Below, piece after piece: positions 44,818-55,666 of a DNA stretch of 64,000 nt. Within the stretch, counting starts at the first letter, position 1. Every line of letters begins with the position of its first letter. The stretch is from contig JARGXX010000092.1 of the NCBI GenBank assembly GCA_030374765.1, positions 1,488,001 through 1,552,000 of the forward strand, read 5' to 3'. The DNA is from Agarophyton chilense (Eukaryota > Rhodophyta > Florideophyceae > Gracilariales > Gracilariaceae). The notes under the pieces were generated by a model that worked only from the letters and a program-made list of their open reading frames with translations, ran no database searches and was not told the origin of the DNA. A program made the translations under genes and the position numbers.

Positions 44818-45905
44818 TGTGACGCAACGCGCCGGGCCCTTATTGAGGACAAGTAGCCACCCTCCTCCGACCTCCTTACACTAAGCAGTGACGACGCCGT
44901 AATAGCTGGCATACTGCCAGGATGGAATACCGTGCATGGCGCGAGGTGTCATACGTGTGGCAATGGCCGGCAGCTAGTTCGTGTGATTCGCACCATACAG
45001 TGCTCTGCACTGCTGCCTCGTATTTTTTAATTGCCAGAAAGCGGGAGGGAGGCCTCCGAACTACTAGTTCGTGTCTTGAGACTAGAGGGTTATCAGACCT
45101 TCGTTCCCAGTCGACGCCGACAAGACAGGCAGCAGTCTGATCAACTGCTGCAGAGGTATCTCTCGCGTTTTAGCCTATCGAGTATTCCCCGTCCAGTCCT
45201 TGCCCTCACGGCCATCGGTCGCCGCGTGGCGCATTGCACTTTCGCTCGGTCTATTGGACCGCTTGCAGTTCTACTGCCCGAGCAGATTGTAGACCCGTAT
45301 CCGTTGGATACCGAGGTGTGGATCGGGAGCCTCGGATAAGTGAGTATCACTTCCAGGTGCAGCTGGTAAAGCCAGGCAGGCGCATTCGTCTGGGCGCTGG
45401 TTCAATCCCAGGGCTTGCTCTGCTTTGCTATCTTCACCCGTTGGGTGTGAGTGATTACCAATTTGTGGCGCCAGTCGGCATAGCCAAGCAGACGCTCTCG
45501 TCTGAGCGCTGGTACAATCACAGGGCTTGCCCTGCTTTGTTATCGCCACCCGTTGGGTGAAGTGGTTGGTGCGTCGTTGCCGACGTTAGGGTCGTGGCGC
45601 TCGTCCGGGCTCTGGTACAATCCCGGGGCTCGCCCCGGCTACTCGTCATACGCGGCGTATATCCAGGCCGATCACTTTGGTTCGTGTCGGATCGACACCA
45701 CTCCGAGCACGTCTTCCGGACGCCAAGAGCTCCTGTGGAACGATAGGAGTCTGTGTCTAGTCGACACTCCTCGCCTGTGAGACGACGCCTCTCTTGAGTC
45801 GTTGCGGACTCTAAGGCCAGATAGCCGACCCCGGCTTTCCAGGCTCTGCCAGTGCGTAGCTCTCGCCGCCCGCGGCTGGTCTCCCGAGTAGCGCATTGCG
45901 TTACA
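44818..45905 (+). repeat. E3 3' LTR (1,088 bp)
   Basis: Second copy of 35142-36250. In the first hairpin unit this copy reads GCTCTG where the 5' LTR reads GTCCTG, yet both still pair with CAGGGC through a G-U pair. Confidence 0.92.
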
Positions 45906-47475
45906 CTTCCTCCCTAATAGGGACTTGCCAGTAGCCCGAATTAGCGTCGAGGGTAGAGAAAACAGTAGCGCTCCCAAGGGAGTCGATGTATTCGTCCATC
46001 CGAGGGATCGGGTACACATCCTTAATGGTTACCTCGTTCAGGCGTCTGTAATCGATGCAGAAACGCCACGATCCATCCGGTTTCGGAACTAACACCACTG
46101 GTGAGGCCCAAGCGGACTGGGCAGGTTCAATTACTCCCGCTTTAAGCATCTTCTCCACCTGAGATTTCTCCTCTTCCCGAGCTTTCGGTCCAGCCCTGTA
46201 AGGGTGTTGGGCAATAGGCCGAGTGTTCGGTATCAAGTCGATGCGGTGTTCTGTAATCCCACTAGTTCCAAGGGAACCATCCCACATGGGGGTAAATTCA
46301 CGAAGCATGTGCCTCAGCTTCTCCCGATGAGATGCGGGTACATGGTTGAGATCCCATTTTCCCAATTCCTGAACAGGATCCGTCTGGTCTGCTCCTGTGA
46401 TAGGGGCCGTAACCTCCTGAGGTTTAAAGTGTTCAGCGTGTGGAGCTGCAGTCGTATGCTCACCGTCTTCCGCGATTTCGGCAGTGTCCTCCCCCTCTTT
46501 AGGGTCCGCCACACCAAGGACCTCTGCGATAGAGATATTTGTAGGTACGACCGCATGCGGGTGTGGAAGAACAGAACCCAGGATCTGGTGTTTGACCAAA
46601 TGCTGCGTTGTCTTTCCAAAGTTGGCTACCAAAACCTTGAAAAGTTTATCCGGTTCCACGGAGACAACCCCATTCGCAAGGGCGAGTTGACGCCGCGTAT
46701 ACAGAGACGGGTTCTTTTGTACCACATGCACACCAATTTGCTTGGTAACAACTGTGACCCAAACCTGGGTTTCTGGCGGGATAGCCACTGACTTCGCAAC
46801 CTTTACCCGTGTAGACACCGGGTCCTTCTTCACTGATTCCTGCGCGACAGGGAGAGGAACGCGTGTTCGCGCTGCTCCCTGTAAGGGTTTACGAACGATT
46901 GGGATCGTAGACCCGTCTTCGAGTTCCACAATTCTATTCCGAGGACGGATGGCTTCCACGAAGCGGTCGCAAAAGTCACAACCCAGTATGACTGGTGCTG
47001 CAAGTGACTTGCATACAATAAACTCTAGTTGAACGAGATAGGAGCCTAACCTCACCATGAGGGAAATTGTACCCAGTGTCCGTAGCGGGTGGTTGTTCGC
47101 ATCGGCGATATCCAAGCGTGGACCGGTACGAACTTGAACCCGGAGCAGCGGGGGAAACAATGCAACATGAATTAAGTTAGGAGCGGCTCCTGTATCCAGG
47201 ACAGATATTTGACGAACCATAAACTGGTTGGACAGGCCGAAGTCGGCGAATACTTTATAATTCCGCTCTGACATTACCATAACTCGGTCCGGAATACGGA
47301 AATTACGGGACCGTATCCAAGGGCGACGGAGAACACTAAAGTATCCCGAGTTAACGTCGGTGTCAGCCGTTCTCCTTGAAAGGATAGTTACAGCTGGGGA
47401 GCGAAGCTGGAGGGCCTCGGGCGTCTTCAACTCCGGCTTAGAAGACGCCCCTCCCGCAGGGGAGACTCCCAAGTT
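45906..47475 (-). pseudogene. E2 pol, protease and start of RT (truncated)
   Basis: Frame -1 to gag, entered near 47484-47478. It contains protease SVLDTGAAPNLI (about residue 91), a long linker, then RT start with EKMLKAGVIEPAQSAWASP, FCIDYRRLNEVTIKDVYPIP and FSTLDANSGYWQVPIREE, where it is cut by the E3 LTR. The catalytic DD box, RNase H and integrase are absent from the window. It is closely related to E3 pol in the overlapping part. Confidence 0.9.
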
Positions 47476-49505
47476 TAGTTTTTCGAAGTGGACCCCACCA
47501 AATTTAGTGCAGCTGCCTCGAAGGGGACCGGTTGTTCCCCGTTCGCGGGTACAAGTTCTGCATCCCTGTCAGCAAGGTGAGCTCGGAGTATCCTTTGTTT
47601 CTCATAGGACCTACTCGGGACTCGAGCTTTCTCCTCAGGGGGCAGAGCCTCGTACTGAGCGATAATTTGTGAACCCTCCCGCAGGGGAAATGTGCAGTCT
47701 GGTGCTTTGTGACCACGGAGGTAACACAAATAGCAAATCAGCTCTGCCGGGTTCGGTTGTGGACGTGAATCCACGCGACGTAGTGCTGTATCCCTCCATC
47801 CGGGGCGAGAGAACCGAGCAGCGGTATTCGCAAAAGGTAGCGATGCGGCTGGCACCCTCCATCCGTGGGTATAGAGCGCAGGGTCTTCATCCGTAGTCGG
47901 AGCGGATGTCGACGGCAACTCAGACGTACCCATAGATTCGGGGTTACGTCCCATAAAGTGAATGTTATCATTGACCCCCACAGGGGCAGGGCCTCCTGCG
48001 AGTGACAAAGACGAGTTACCTCCATCGGCGAGGAGTGCACGTGTCGGCCGACTCTTTCGATTCTGCCGGGCACGGAGAGTATCCCCCTCAGCCTGGGCGT
48101 ACTGAACCAGTTCCAAGTAGGTCAGCTTGCGCTTCTCTTCCCGATGTCGGGCAACCAATGCCCTTATCGAGGGGTCCAAACCATCCACAAACATGGTGCA
48201 TCTCTCGTAGGCGGGGAGTACATTCCCGCATCGGTGAAACGCTTTATTCAAGCGAGTTGAATACACCGTTTCGGTTTCCATCGGCTTCTGCCGCGTATCC
48301 CTTAATGCAAGGATTGCTTCCTGAATCGCATTTCTAGTAGCGTATGACCTCAAGAGGTACTGCACCGCTTCGGGCCAGCACGTGACTCCCCCTTCCGAGG
48401 CTCGGGATGATCCACGGACGGAGCTGAACTGGTCTTCAGCCATCCCCTTTCAGAAATAGGGTAATGCAAGATACGCTTGCGCTTCACTCATACCGAGGAT
48501 GTCAGCCTCCTGGACGAACCTCGCAAGGAAATCGAGCACCAGAATTGGGTCTGTTCCTGTGAACTCCCTCTTCTGTAGGGTGATGCTCAGCCTTTTGATG
48601 TAGTCCTTGACCTTACCCATTCCGTAAGTTGTTCGATCTCCCGAAGGGTTATCCAACCGGTAATAGCGGTAGGATAGCAGCTTCCGATAGAGAGGATTCG
48701 TCGGCTTCAGCTCCCTTAATCCAAGGTGTTTCCTACCCTTCTTCCGGGTACGGATTGCCCCTTGAGAGGTGTAAGTAGCCTTCGACCGAGTCGCCCGGGA
48801 TGACCGGCGTCCATCATCACTATCCGAAGATTCGGAGGACGAACTCGATGACGAGCGATTTGGATCGGAATCCGATAAATCCTCTTGGAGGTGAACCCTC
48901 TTCTTGGACTTGCGGCGGTCCCGTTTAGCGGAGCGGTGTTCTTCGTCTTCCGAAACGTCGGGTTTATCCTTCGAGGCTTCTGTGTCTCCGTCCATACGGA
49001 TAATGGCCTCGAGGGTGTCCAGCCGAGCTCGGAAGCGTTCCGCTTGCACGCGGTGTTCCTCCACGAGGCTCCGGTACTCCTGGATAAAGACCCCAGGGGT
49101 ACCAAAGCTTTCCAAAAGGGAGTTCACATCCCTCCTCAGGGTACGAAGATCATCGGCGACTCCCCGCACCTGGGCGTCCTCCACCTTGCGGCGGAGGGTA
49201 GTAACCTCCTGAAGGAGCTCGACGTGAGCCGCGTTGGCGATATCGATTCGAGTCTCCAGGCGCTGTAATTCAGGGTCGGCCCGACTTCGGGGTGCTGCTG
49301 AGGGGGTCTCCACCACTGGAGCTGGGCCCACAGCCACGACCTCTCGAGGACCTGAAACCACTGAGGGTGCTCTCCGAGTGTCCGGATCGATACCGGAATC
49401 GTTCCGATCTTCGGGAATTGAGCTCCTCGACCTAGGCGGGGCCGGGGGCACTGAATTCGCTTGACGGTTCGATCCAGTCCTGGAACCACGGGTAGGCGGC
49501 GACAT
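47475..49505 (-). pseudogene. E2 gag
   Basis: ATG at 49505 (MSPPTRGSRTGSNRQ). It reads through 676 codons to TAA at 47477-47475 with a single internal TGA at 48452-48450. Layout as in E3 gag: Pro/Ser/Arg-rich N-terminus, coiled coil, Ser-rich linker, capsid-like domain (KREFTGTDPILVLDFLARF; CWPEAVQYLLRSYATR after the stop), CCHC knuckle CYLCYLRGHKAPDC. The gag stop directly follows the sequence TCG AAA AAC, a good -1 slip site for gag-pol. Confidence 0.9.
47478..47484 (-). promoter_or_regulatory. E2 candidate -1 frameshift site
   Basis: G AAA AAC read in the gag frame, followed at once by the gag stop TAA. A one-base backward slip places the ribosome in the open pol frame (next codon CTA at 47478-47476). 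Confidence 0.6.
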
Positions 49506-49712
49506 GCTGCAGACACGACACCGACGATTCGGGGTAACGATGAAATTCGATCACGAGATTCCCGGAGAACGGATGACGTAACACAAAACAAAAATAAAAA
49601 CCAATTCCACCCTTTCCAAAGGGGACCTCTACAACAACTCTTCACGACGGTGCTTCCTCTTCCAGGAGATATTCCAACACGTGGATGACCAACCCAAAAG
49701 TCCGAGAACGGA

Positions 49713-49730
49713 TTCTAAGTCGGGAGACCA
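49713..49730 (-). other. E2 primer binding site (tRNA-Tyr type)
   Basis: TGGTCTCCCGACTTAGAA on the minus strand, two bases after the 5' LTR end at 49733; identical over 18 bases to the E3 primer site. Confidence 0.8.
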
Positions 49731-49732
49731 CT

Positions 49733-50655
49733 TGTGGAGCAAAACCCGGCGACGGGAAGTGCTCTCAAGGTATTCGAAGCCTTGCTCCCTGGGGGAGGCA
49801 GACTCAGAGACAGAGCCCTCCGTTCCACCCGTAGTGTGGGGTGTAACTCCCACGGGGGATTCCGGCAGTACCGACGGAGGTGAGGGGTAGAAACCGTTGG
49901 ATCGGGAATGGGTATGGGTATCCCAAAGAATGGGGGAAAATCCGGCGAAGAGGAAAAACGGGGCGAGGGTCGGGCACTAACAGGCACCGGACCCGAGAAC
50001 CAGAAAAGGGGCGAAACAACAAAAGAAACCCAATACAGGGGCGAAAACCTGTCCTCGAAAGGAAACACAAAAAGCACGCAAGAAGTAAGCAGAACCCCCA
50101 CGGGGTATCGTGCACGCAGGTCGTCTGAGCGGTCCCAAGGGGGTGGTTGCACGGAACCCCAACGTGGGCACTCTCCAAGTGGAGTCGTGTCCCTACGCAG
50201 GCGTTGCTAACCAGAGCCCGTTCCGGGTTGTAAGGCCGAAACGATGGCGACGAAGAACCTCTAGAAGTATCGAAGACCAACCTTGGTTTCCATTTACTCT
50301 GAGCTTCGGACTGCCAGATCTCGCCTCCCTAAGTAGGGCCCACTAACTAAACTCTACAAATTACAGTAGTGCACACCTGCTCAGGGCCATACACGTGGAG
50401 ATCCCACTGTCAGGGCCCAAAATTCCAACGTTCTAACAAATATCCGAAAATCGGTGCCGAAATTAAGCCACGTGTATCACGGGGCCAATCCAACCATGGG
50501 CCATCCGAATCTTCCCTTCATAGGCGAACTCTAACCATAAAACAGTGCCACCTCAGCACACCTTAGAGGGGATCATAGTCATAACCTTCGGAGGGCTCAA
50601 CCCTCATTCTATGAGTTGCATTTTCAAGTATCCCCTAACTGGGCGTTGCTCTACA
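49733..50655 (-). repeat. E2 5' LTR (923 bp, complete)
   Basis: On the minus strand it begins TGTAGAGCAACGCCC and ends GGTTTTGCTCCACA. It contains the full LTR, including the 45 bp missing from the left copy. Confidence 0.92.
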
Positions 50656-50660
50656 AAAGG
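50656..50660 (+). other. Target-site duplication of E2, right copy
   Basis: AAAGG, matches 34259-34263. Confidence 0.9.
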
Positions 50661-53484
50661 TGAGTACTGGTCGGAGGTTTCGAAGCTCATGCAGCATCTT
50701 GTTTGCGTCAATCAAATGCGATATCGTTAGTCTGCTCATTCTTTGCTGCATGAGTGACCCAACGTACGCGGCTTGTCGTAGCGAACCACACCCTAACCAA
50801 GTAAGTTTACCCGCCAGTGCACGATACGATCGAATCTCATTGAGGTGTGCGGTATCATTTCGCATAGCTTTGCGCGCTTTGCTAAGGATTATTGGCTTTA
50901 TAGGGTTCACATACTCTTCCATAGACAGTTGGATAGCGAAGTCGTCGTACTGTTTGATGACACATCCATTGAACTTAATTTCGTCGTCGATGATCGTCTT
51001 GCTGACACAAAATCGTTGATCAAGTTCCAATGCAAAGTCGCGCATGTCCTCTACGGATCCAAAGATCAGAAGGTCGTCCGTTAACTTGGCAAGCAATAGC
51101 TTTATGGATCCGTCATCTTTCCTTCTGATATATAGTTGCGTAACTCCAAAGGCACGAGAAAAGTTTGCTTCGTTCAACAACCAGCTCTCAATGACAGTAG
51201 CCCACTGTCTTCCTGCCTCACTGATGCCATATGGAAGCTTGGTCAGTTTCCATAGGTTTCCGCGGCGGCCTTTCCATTCTTTAGGTGGACGCACATATAG
51301 TTCTCTGGTAATAGGTCCGCTCTGGAGGTACGCTCCTTTAATGTCGATGCATCCAATTCGTAATCTGAGGAACGATGTCAGCGATAGAAGGATGCGTATG
51401 ACGTCGAATTGAGCGTTCGCAGAATCGTTTCTGATATTCCCCTTTTCCTTGTCACGGTTCCCGTGCGGGCACAGCCTTGCTTTCATTCTTTTCTGGTTCT
51501 TCTCTTCGTTCTTTACTTTGTACACGACATGGGAGCTAATGACGTTAGCGTTCACCGATACTTCGTGTTCAGGTACCTCAACATATGCGCCTTTCCAAGC
51601 GTTCTGGATATCATCCTCTACAGCCTTGTCGAGTATCCATTGGGGTTCACATTCCATTCTTTTGCGGGTGACCTGCTGGTTACCAATAGCCTTGTAGATC
51701 TCCGTGAGGACGAATTGCTCGTCAGACTTGAGGTGTGCATCATATTCTTTTGGAGGTCCTTCTGCGCTGACCTGGCCAATATCCCGTGAAGCATCGCGAA
51801 TTACTGTGGTAGAGAAGAACGAATTATGAAGGCCCTCATTCGTGGCTTCGTCTTCCGATGAAAAATCAGGGCCGAATACATCGATCATGATCTGTTCTGC
51901 TTCACGTGGTATTTCTGCGTCATCCTGGGGATTGTGTGCTGTCTCTGGTGTTTCATGCGCGAGTATATCCTCTAATATACCTTCTTGTAATTGGCTAGCA
52001 AGTTGGCCATCAGGAACAAGACGAACGTGTTCGTATGCGACTTTCATCGGCGGGCCTCGGTTAGACCGTCTACATTTAACATAGAATGGGGTGTTCTGCG
52101 TTACCGTGGCTTTAACCCACCTCACCCGCTCGTTCTGCTTTGATGTGTTGAAATATACCCAGATAGTTGTTCCTGGTTGGATGGAATGTGGGGGTATGAG
52201 GTGGTTGTTAGGTGCTTTGAGCACCTTTTGCAGAGCTCGAGTGGCTGTTGTGCGCTTGTGGGCGTTAAGAAGTTCTTCTGGGACACAATTGGCTGGTATA
52301 CCCAGCAGCGACGGTGAGTATCCCCTTGCAAGTTGAAAGGAGCTCAATGTGGAGTTTCCGTGGAACAAGTTGCTCAAGAAGGACGTTCGGGCGACAAGGG
52401 TTCGTGGTGAAGCCGTGGTGTTCTCCTTAGATACGCGAGCAAATACTGACTTGAATAAGCCGTTGTTGCGTTCGATCTTGCCGTTTTTGGATGAACACCT
52501 TGCCGGGCGGTCTTCCATTTTGATACCATGTGCGTTCATGAGCTTCGTCAGCGCTGGATTTGTCAATTTAGGGTCTGCGCTGAAATACTTTGGGGCTCCA
52601 TGGTGGTATATCCATTCCGACTCCAGCTTGTTGCACATCTCACTCGCGTCTTTCTTCGTCACAATCGACCTCTCGCCATAGTTCGTGCCAGCGTCGATGA
52701 TATTGAGGATTTCATATTTGAGATTCTCTATGTATACCACGAGGAAATAGGCTTGTAAAGACTCATTGAATGCTTCGTTTACATGCGTTAGCGAGATTTT
52801 CTTTCGGTGAGCAGGGCGTCCAGTGGAAGCACAGATATCGCAGGCATCGTGGATTTCCTCACATGATCGGCTTAGGTCGTCTGTCAGCTTGTCAGCGTCC
52901 CTCAGTATAGCTTTCATCTCGTTAGCTGTGGCGTGTGTGAAGCGATGTATCTTTTTTATTTCGTTCTTGTTGAGTCGCAGGCTAGAGTTTGACATCAGGG
53001 TATTTATGTTCGAGGCTCGATGTGGGATTATTTCCATCCGAAGCCTGTCATTTCCATGACAGTCCTTCTCAATATACGTTCGGAACACGCGTTCAGCAGT
53101 ATCTATTGGACTTTTGAAGCAGAGTGTCTGTGGCTTGGTTCGGTTGAGTGTATTGGCAAATCTCTTCACGTCCAGGCCCATGGGGAGTGGCGAAGAACCA
53201 TGCACTATGTCGAATGGTAGCACCGTGTGACGATGGTTGGCATCGTTTATAATCAGATTCCAAGTGCATATGACAGGTTTAGCTTTTTCTGAATGATTGC
53301 CCCAGCCATGGTAATAATGCTCTCGGGGGGGATCTAGTGTCAATGTGATGCCAAGGGCGTCGCACAGTGCTGTTGCCTCTTCAATTCCTCCAGTTGAGGT
53401 TAAAGCTCCTTCATCTAATATAGGATTGAGGTCAGGACGGAGCCCAACTGGCCTCAATCCCGAAAAAGCGACTGTGAGGCCGGC
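50656..53484 (-). pseudogene. E1 pol, protease-integrase-RT part
   Basis: About 940 codons open from just after a stop at 53487 (no ATG; entered from gag by frameshift or broken). A protease-like start, NPILDEGALTSTGG, replaces the usual DSGA. The integrase has the HHCC finger (HRFTHATANEMKAI...CDICAS, about 171-209), Asp residues in IIDAGTNYGE and FSADPKLTN, and Glu in KNGKIERNNGLFK. The copia RT has CIDIKGAYLQSG and the catalytic box LAKLTDDLLIFG, with LTDD for the usual YVDD. It ends at the E2 insertion within RNase H. Confidence 0.88.
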
Positions 53485-53489
53485 TCATT

Positions 53490-54554
53490 CTTGTTGCTTT
53501 CATGAAGGGGGGGCCTTTCGTCAGGGGCAGGCGTTGCGCTAGCGTCATTTCGTTTCGCCTGACGTCTCGATTTCATGATAGCACGGCAGTCTTCGCGGTC
53601 TCTCCACCAATGACCGAAATTATTTCATGCTCAACATTTGGTCTCCTCCTTCAGCTTCTTGAAGTCCTTTCTGCTACCAACATAAGGAGAAGTATTCCTT
53701 TTTCCCAGCATCGATCCATGAGTCTTGATATTTAAGGTGCCAGGACTGTGCTTTGGTTTGCTCTGAACATGAAATAGGTATTCTGCAGCAATTTCTAGGG
53801 TGAACATTGGTACTTTATGCACACTTTGGTCTTGTATTTTCTTTGCTTTCTCCTGAACTTTGAGTGTGAGTGATTCAGCTACATCTACCTCTGATGATTG
53901 TGAAGTTCTTATCATATTCAGGAGGAAATTGAGCTCGAAATTCGTAGCCAAGATCTGCCCCAAGTGATCTGCTTTCTCCAAGGTGGACGAAGTGAGTTGG
54001 AAAAGGAGAGAATTCATCGTGTCTGTGATTAACTGTGCGTCACGAATCATCATGACTGCAAACTGCCTGCTCGTTGCGTCACTTATTCCGGTTGTATGAT
54101 TTGTATACCTCGCCACGGCTCCGGTAAATCGAGTGGCAAACGAAGACACGGGTTCATTCTCAGCTCGTGAGCAACTGTGTATAGCTGTGAGCCAGTCGAC
54201 TTCTCTTTTCATTGACTCAGTAAGAGTGTCTTTTGCAATGACATTGAGTATGCTTTCGATGAGTTTCTCGTTCTTGGGATCTTCATGCTGAACTGAAAGA
54301 GATAGGGTACGATTGTAAATCGCCTTTTTCAATAAGGCTTGAGCTGTCTGGTCACATGAACAGTAAATGATGTATCCAGCACCCTTGCGCAAGGTTTTTC
54401 ATTTGGTGTCAACTTCTGCCATTTCGTTGACCATCTGCATCCAGAACCGTAGCTCATCGCGGTAACGAACTTTCGAGGTGACGTTGGTTACGAACAGAGG
54501 AGCATTATTACTGTTGCTACTGGAATCTGCGAGTACAGGCCCCGCTGGGCCCAT
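53490..54554 (-). pseudogene. E1 gag
   Basis: ATG at 54554 (MGPAGPVLADSSSNSNN), ten bases from the LTR. In-frame TGA at 54401-54399, then 253 open codons of helical capsid-like protein (MKREVDWLTAIHSCSRAENE) to TGA at 53633-53631. Just beyond, the same frame keeps a zinc-knuckle outline (KC..., NNFGHWWRDREDC) broken by a further TGA. So gag carries at least three stops but no obvious frameshift until the pol junction. Confidence 0.75.
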
Positions 54555-54564
54555 AACTGTAACA

Positions 54565-54773
54565 GGCCCTTACTCGCCTTCAGAGTGAAAAATGAAATGG
54601 CTTCGCTCGCATTTTGCGTCTGACAAGCAAAGGTATTACTACGTGTCACGAAATTTGGCGGCGAAGCGAAGTCTTTTTTTTTCTTAAACTCTTTAATATT
54701 TAAAGATTATTTGAAATGTGTCCATAGTTTGGACACATTTCAAATAATCCAAACCGAGCCTTTTATGGACGGT
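54565..54773 (-). repeat. E1 terminal repeat, right (5' LTR)
   Basis: 209 bp identical to 33125-33333. It lies 290 bp upstream of the PHF5A start, so it may influence that promoter. Confidence 0.8.
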
Positions 54774-55063
54774 ACTGTCACGTTTGACCCACCAAATCTC
54801 ACATCAAGATGGCGGCTATAACCACCTTGCAGCTTTGCGATGACGCCGGGAAAATTCGTCTTGATCACTCAATTATGTACTAGTGACCCTGTTCACAGTT
54901 GCCAATCGACCTAGAGATCGGCAAGAGAGGTTAACAAGCAAGTCCTTTACCGAGTTCTTGGAAACCCCAGGGATATTGATGTTTATTTGCAGTGAACTCC
55001 AGACAAGTATTTACGTTTCTAATTTGCCGTGACATCTTCTGTCCGAATCATAGCCGAAGAGTG

Positions 55064-55496
55064 ATGTCAAAACATCACCCAGATCTTGTAATGTGTCGCA
55101 AGCAACCAGGTGTAATAACAGGAAAGGTGTGTGAAAGATGCGAGGGCAAATGCGTAATATGCGATTCGTTAGTGTCACAGACGACACCGGCGCGTATTTG
55201 TGATGAATGTAACTACGGCTCATTTCAGGTAAGTGTTGACAATGCGCTCCGCATTCACCTCCATTTGTTTTCATGTTTAGTTTGAATTTGGAAACCATGC
55301 TAACGTCAAGCTGTTGAGGGTGCTTGAGAATCCACAGGGGAAATGCATAGTATGTGGAAACCAAGGTGTATCTGATGCTTATTACTGTGTCGAATGTACA
55401 ATTTTGGAGAAAGATAGAGATGGATGTCCAAAGATTGTTAACGTTGGAACCGCAAAGATAGATTTGGTGTACGAGAAAAAAAAGTACAAGAGGTAG
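55064..55496 (+). CDS. PHF5A: PHF5A / Rds3, SF3b spliceosome subunit
   Basis: A 107-aa protein from exons 55064-55228 and 55338-55496 (109-bp GT...AG intron, phase 0). It matches PHF5A along its length: [67 protein letters not shown], ending KKKYKR. The CxxC pairs bind three zinc ions in a knotted fold. In the SF3b complex of U2 snRNP it helps hold the branch-point adenosine. Convergent with eRF1. Confidence 0.96.
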
Positions 55497-55666
55497 AGTC
55501 GACACAAGGTCTGGTGGGCACCCGTTGCTGACTCTTTAGAGCACCTTGTCCATCCGAAGGGCTGGGTAAAGAACGGCTTCGCACAGTGCGGCATATGATC
55601 TTTGCAAGATGTACCCCAACCCGAAATTGGGGGATTCCAATAAGCGCGCGTGAGATGTTCAAGCGC

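Larger units (their letters stand above)
35142..45905 (+). mobile_element. E3: inner Ty3/gypsy chromovirus
   Basis: Nearly complete 10.8-kb element: LTR, tRNA-Tyr-type primer site, gag, pol (protease, RT, RNase H, integrase, chromodomain), an extra antisense ORF, polypurine tract, LTR. Ends are TGTGACGC...TTACA. Flanking bases are ATTCT on the left and CTTCC on the right, so there is no target duplication. Its LTRs differ at about 20 positions plus one replaced block, more than the LTRs of the element it sits in. One gag stop and one pol stop make this copy defective. Confidence 0.92.
34264..50655 (-). mobile_element. E2: minus-strand Ty3/gypsy element, internally deleted
   Basis: Ends TGTGGAGC...CTCTACA with AAAGG duplications on both sides. 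Internal order from the right: 5' LTR (50655-49733), primer site, gag (49505-47475), protease and the first part of RT (to 45906). The rest of RT, RNase H, integrase and the first 45 bp of the 3' LTR are missing and replaced by E3. The LTRs are about 99% identical over 878 aligned bp (9 differences, no gaps), so this is a young insertion. Confidence 0.92.
33125..54773 (-). mobile_element. E1: outer Ty1/copia element carrying nested insertions
   Basis: Two identical 209-bp direct repeats (33125-33333, 54565-54773) bound a minus-strand copia-type element: gag from 54554, integrase and RT down to 50661, then, after a 16.4-kb gypsy insertion, RNase H and the pol end at 33686. Removing 34264-50655 plus one AAAGG copy restores a continuous RNase H frame. 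At least five in-frame stops in gag and pol make it defective. No tRNA primer site follows the 5' repeat, no purine tract precedes the 3' repeat, and outer flanks show no target duplication, so the end structure is unusual. Confidence 0.8.
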
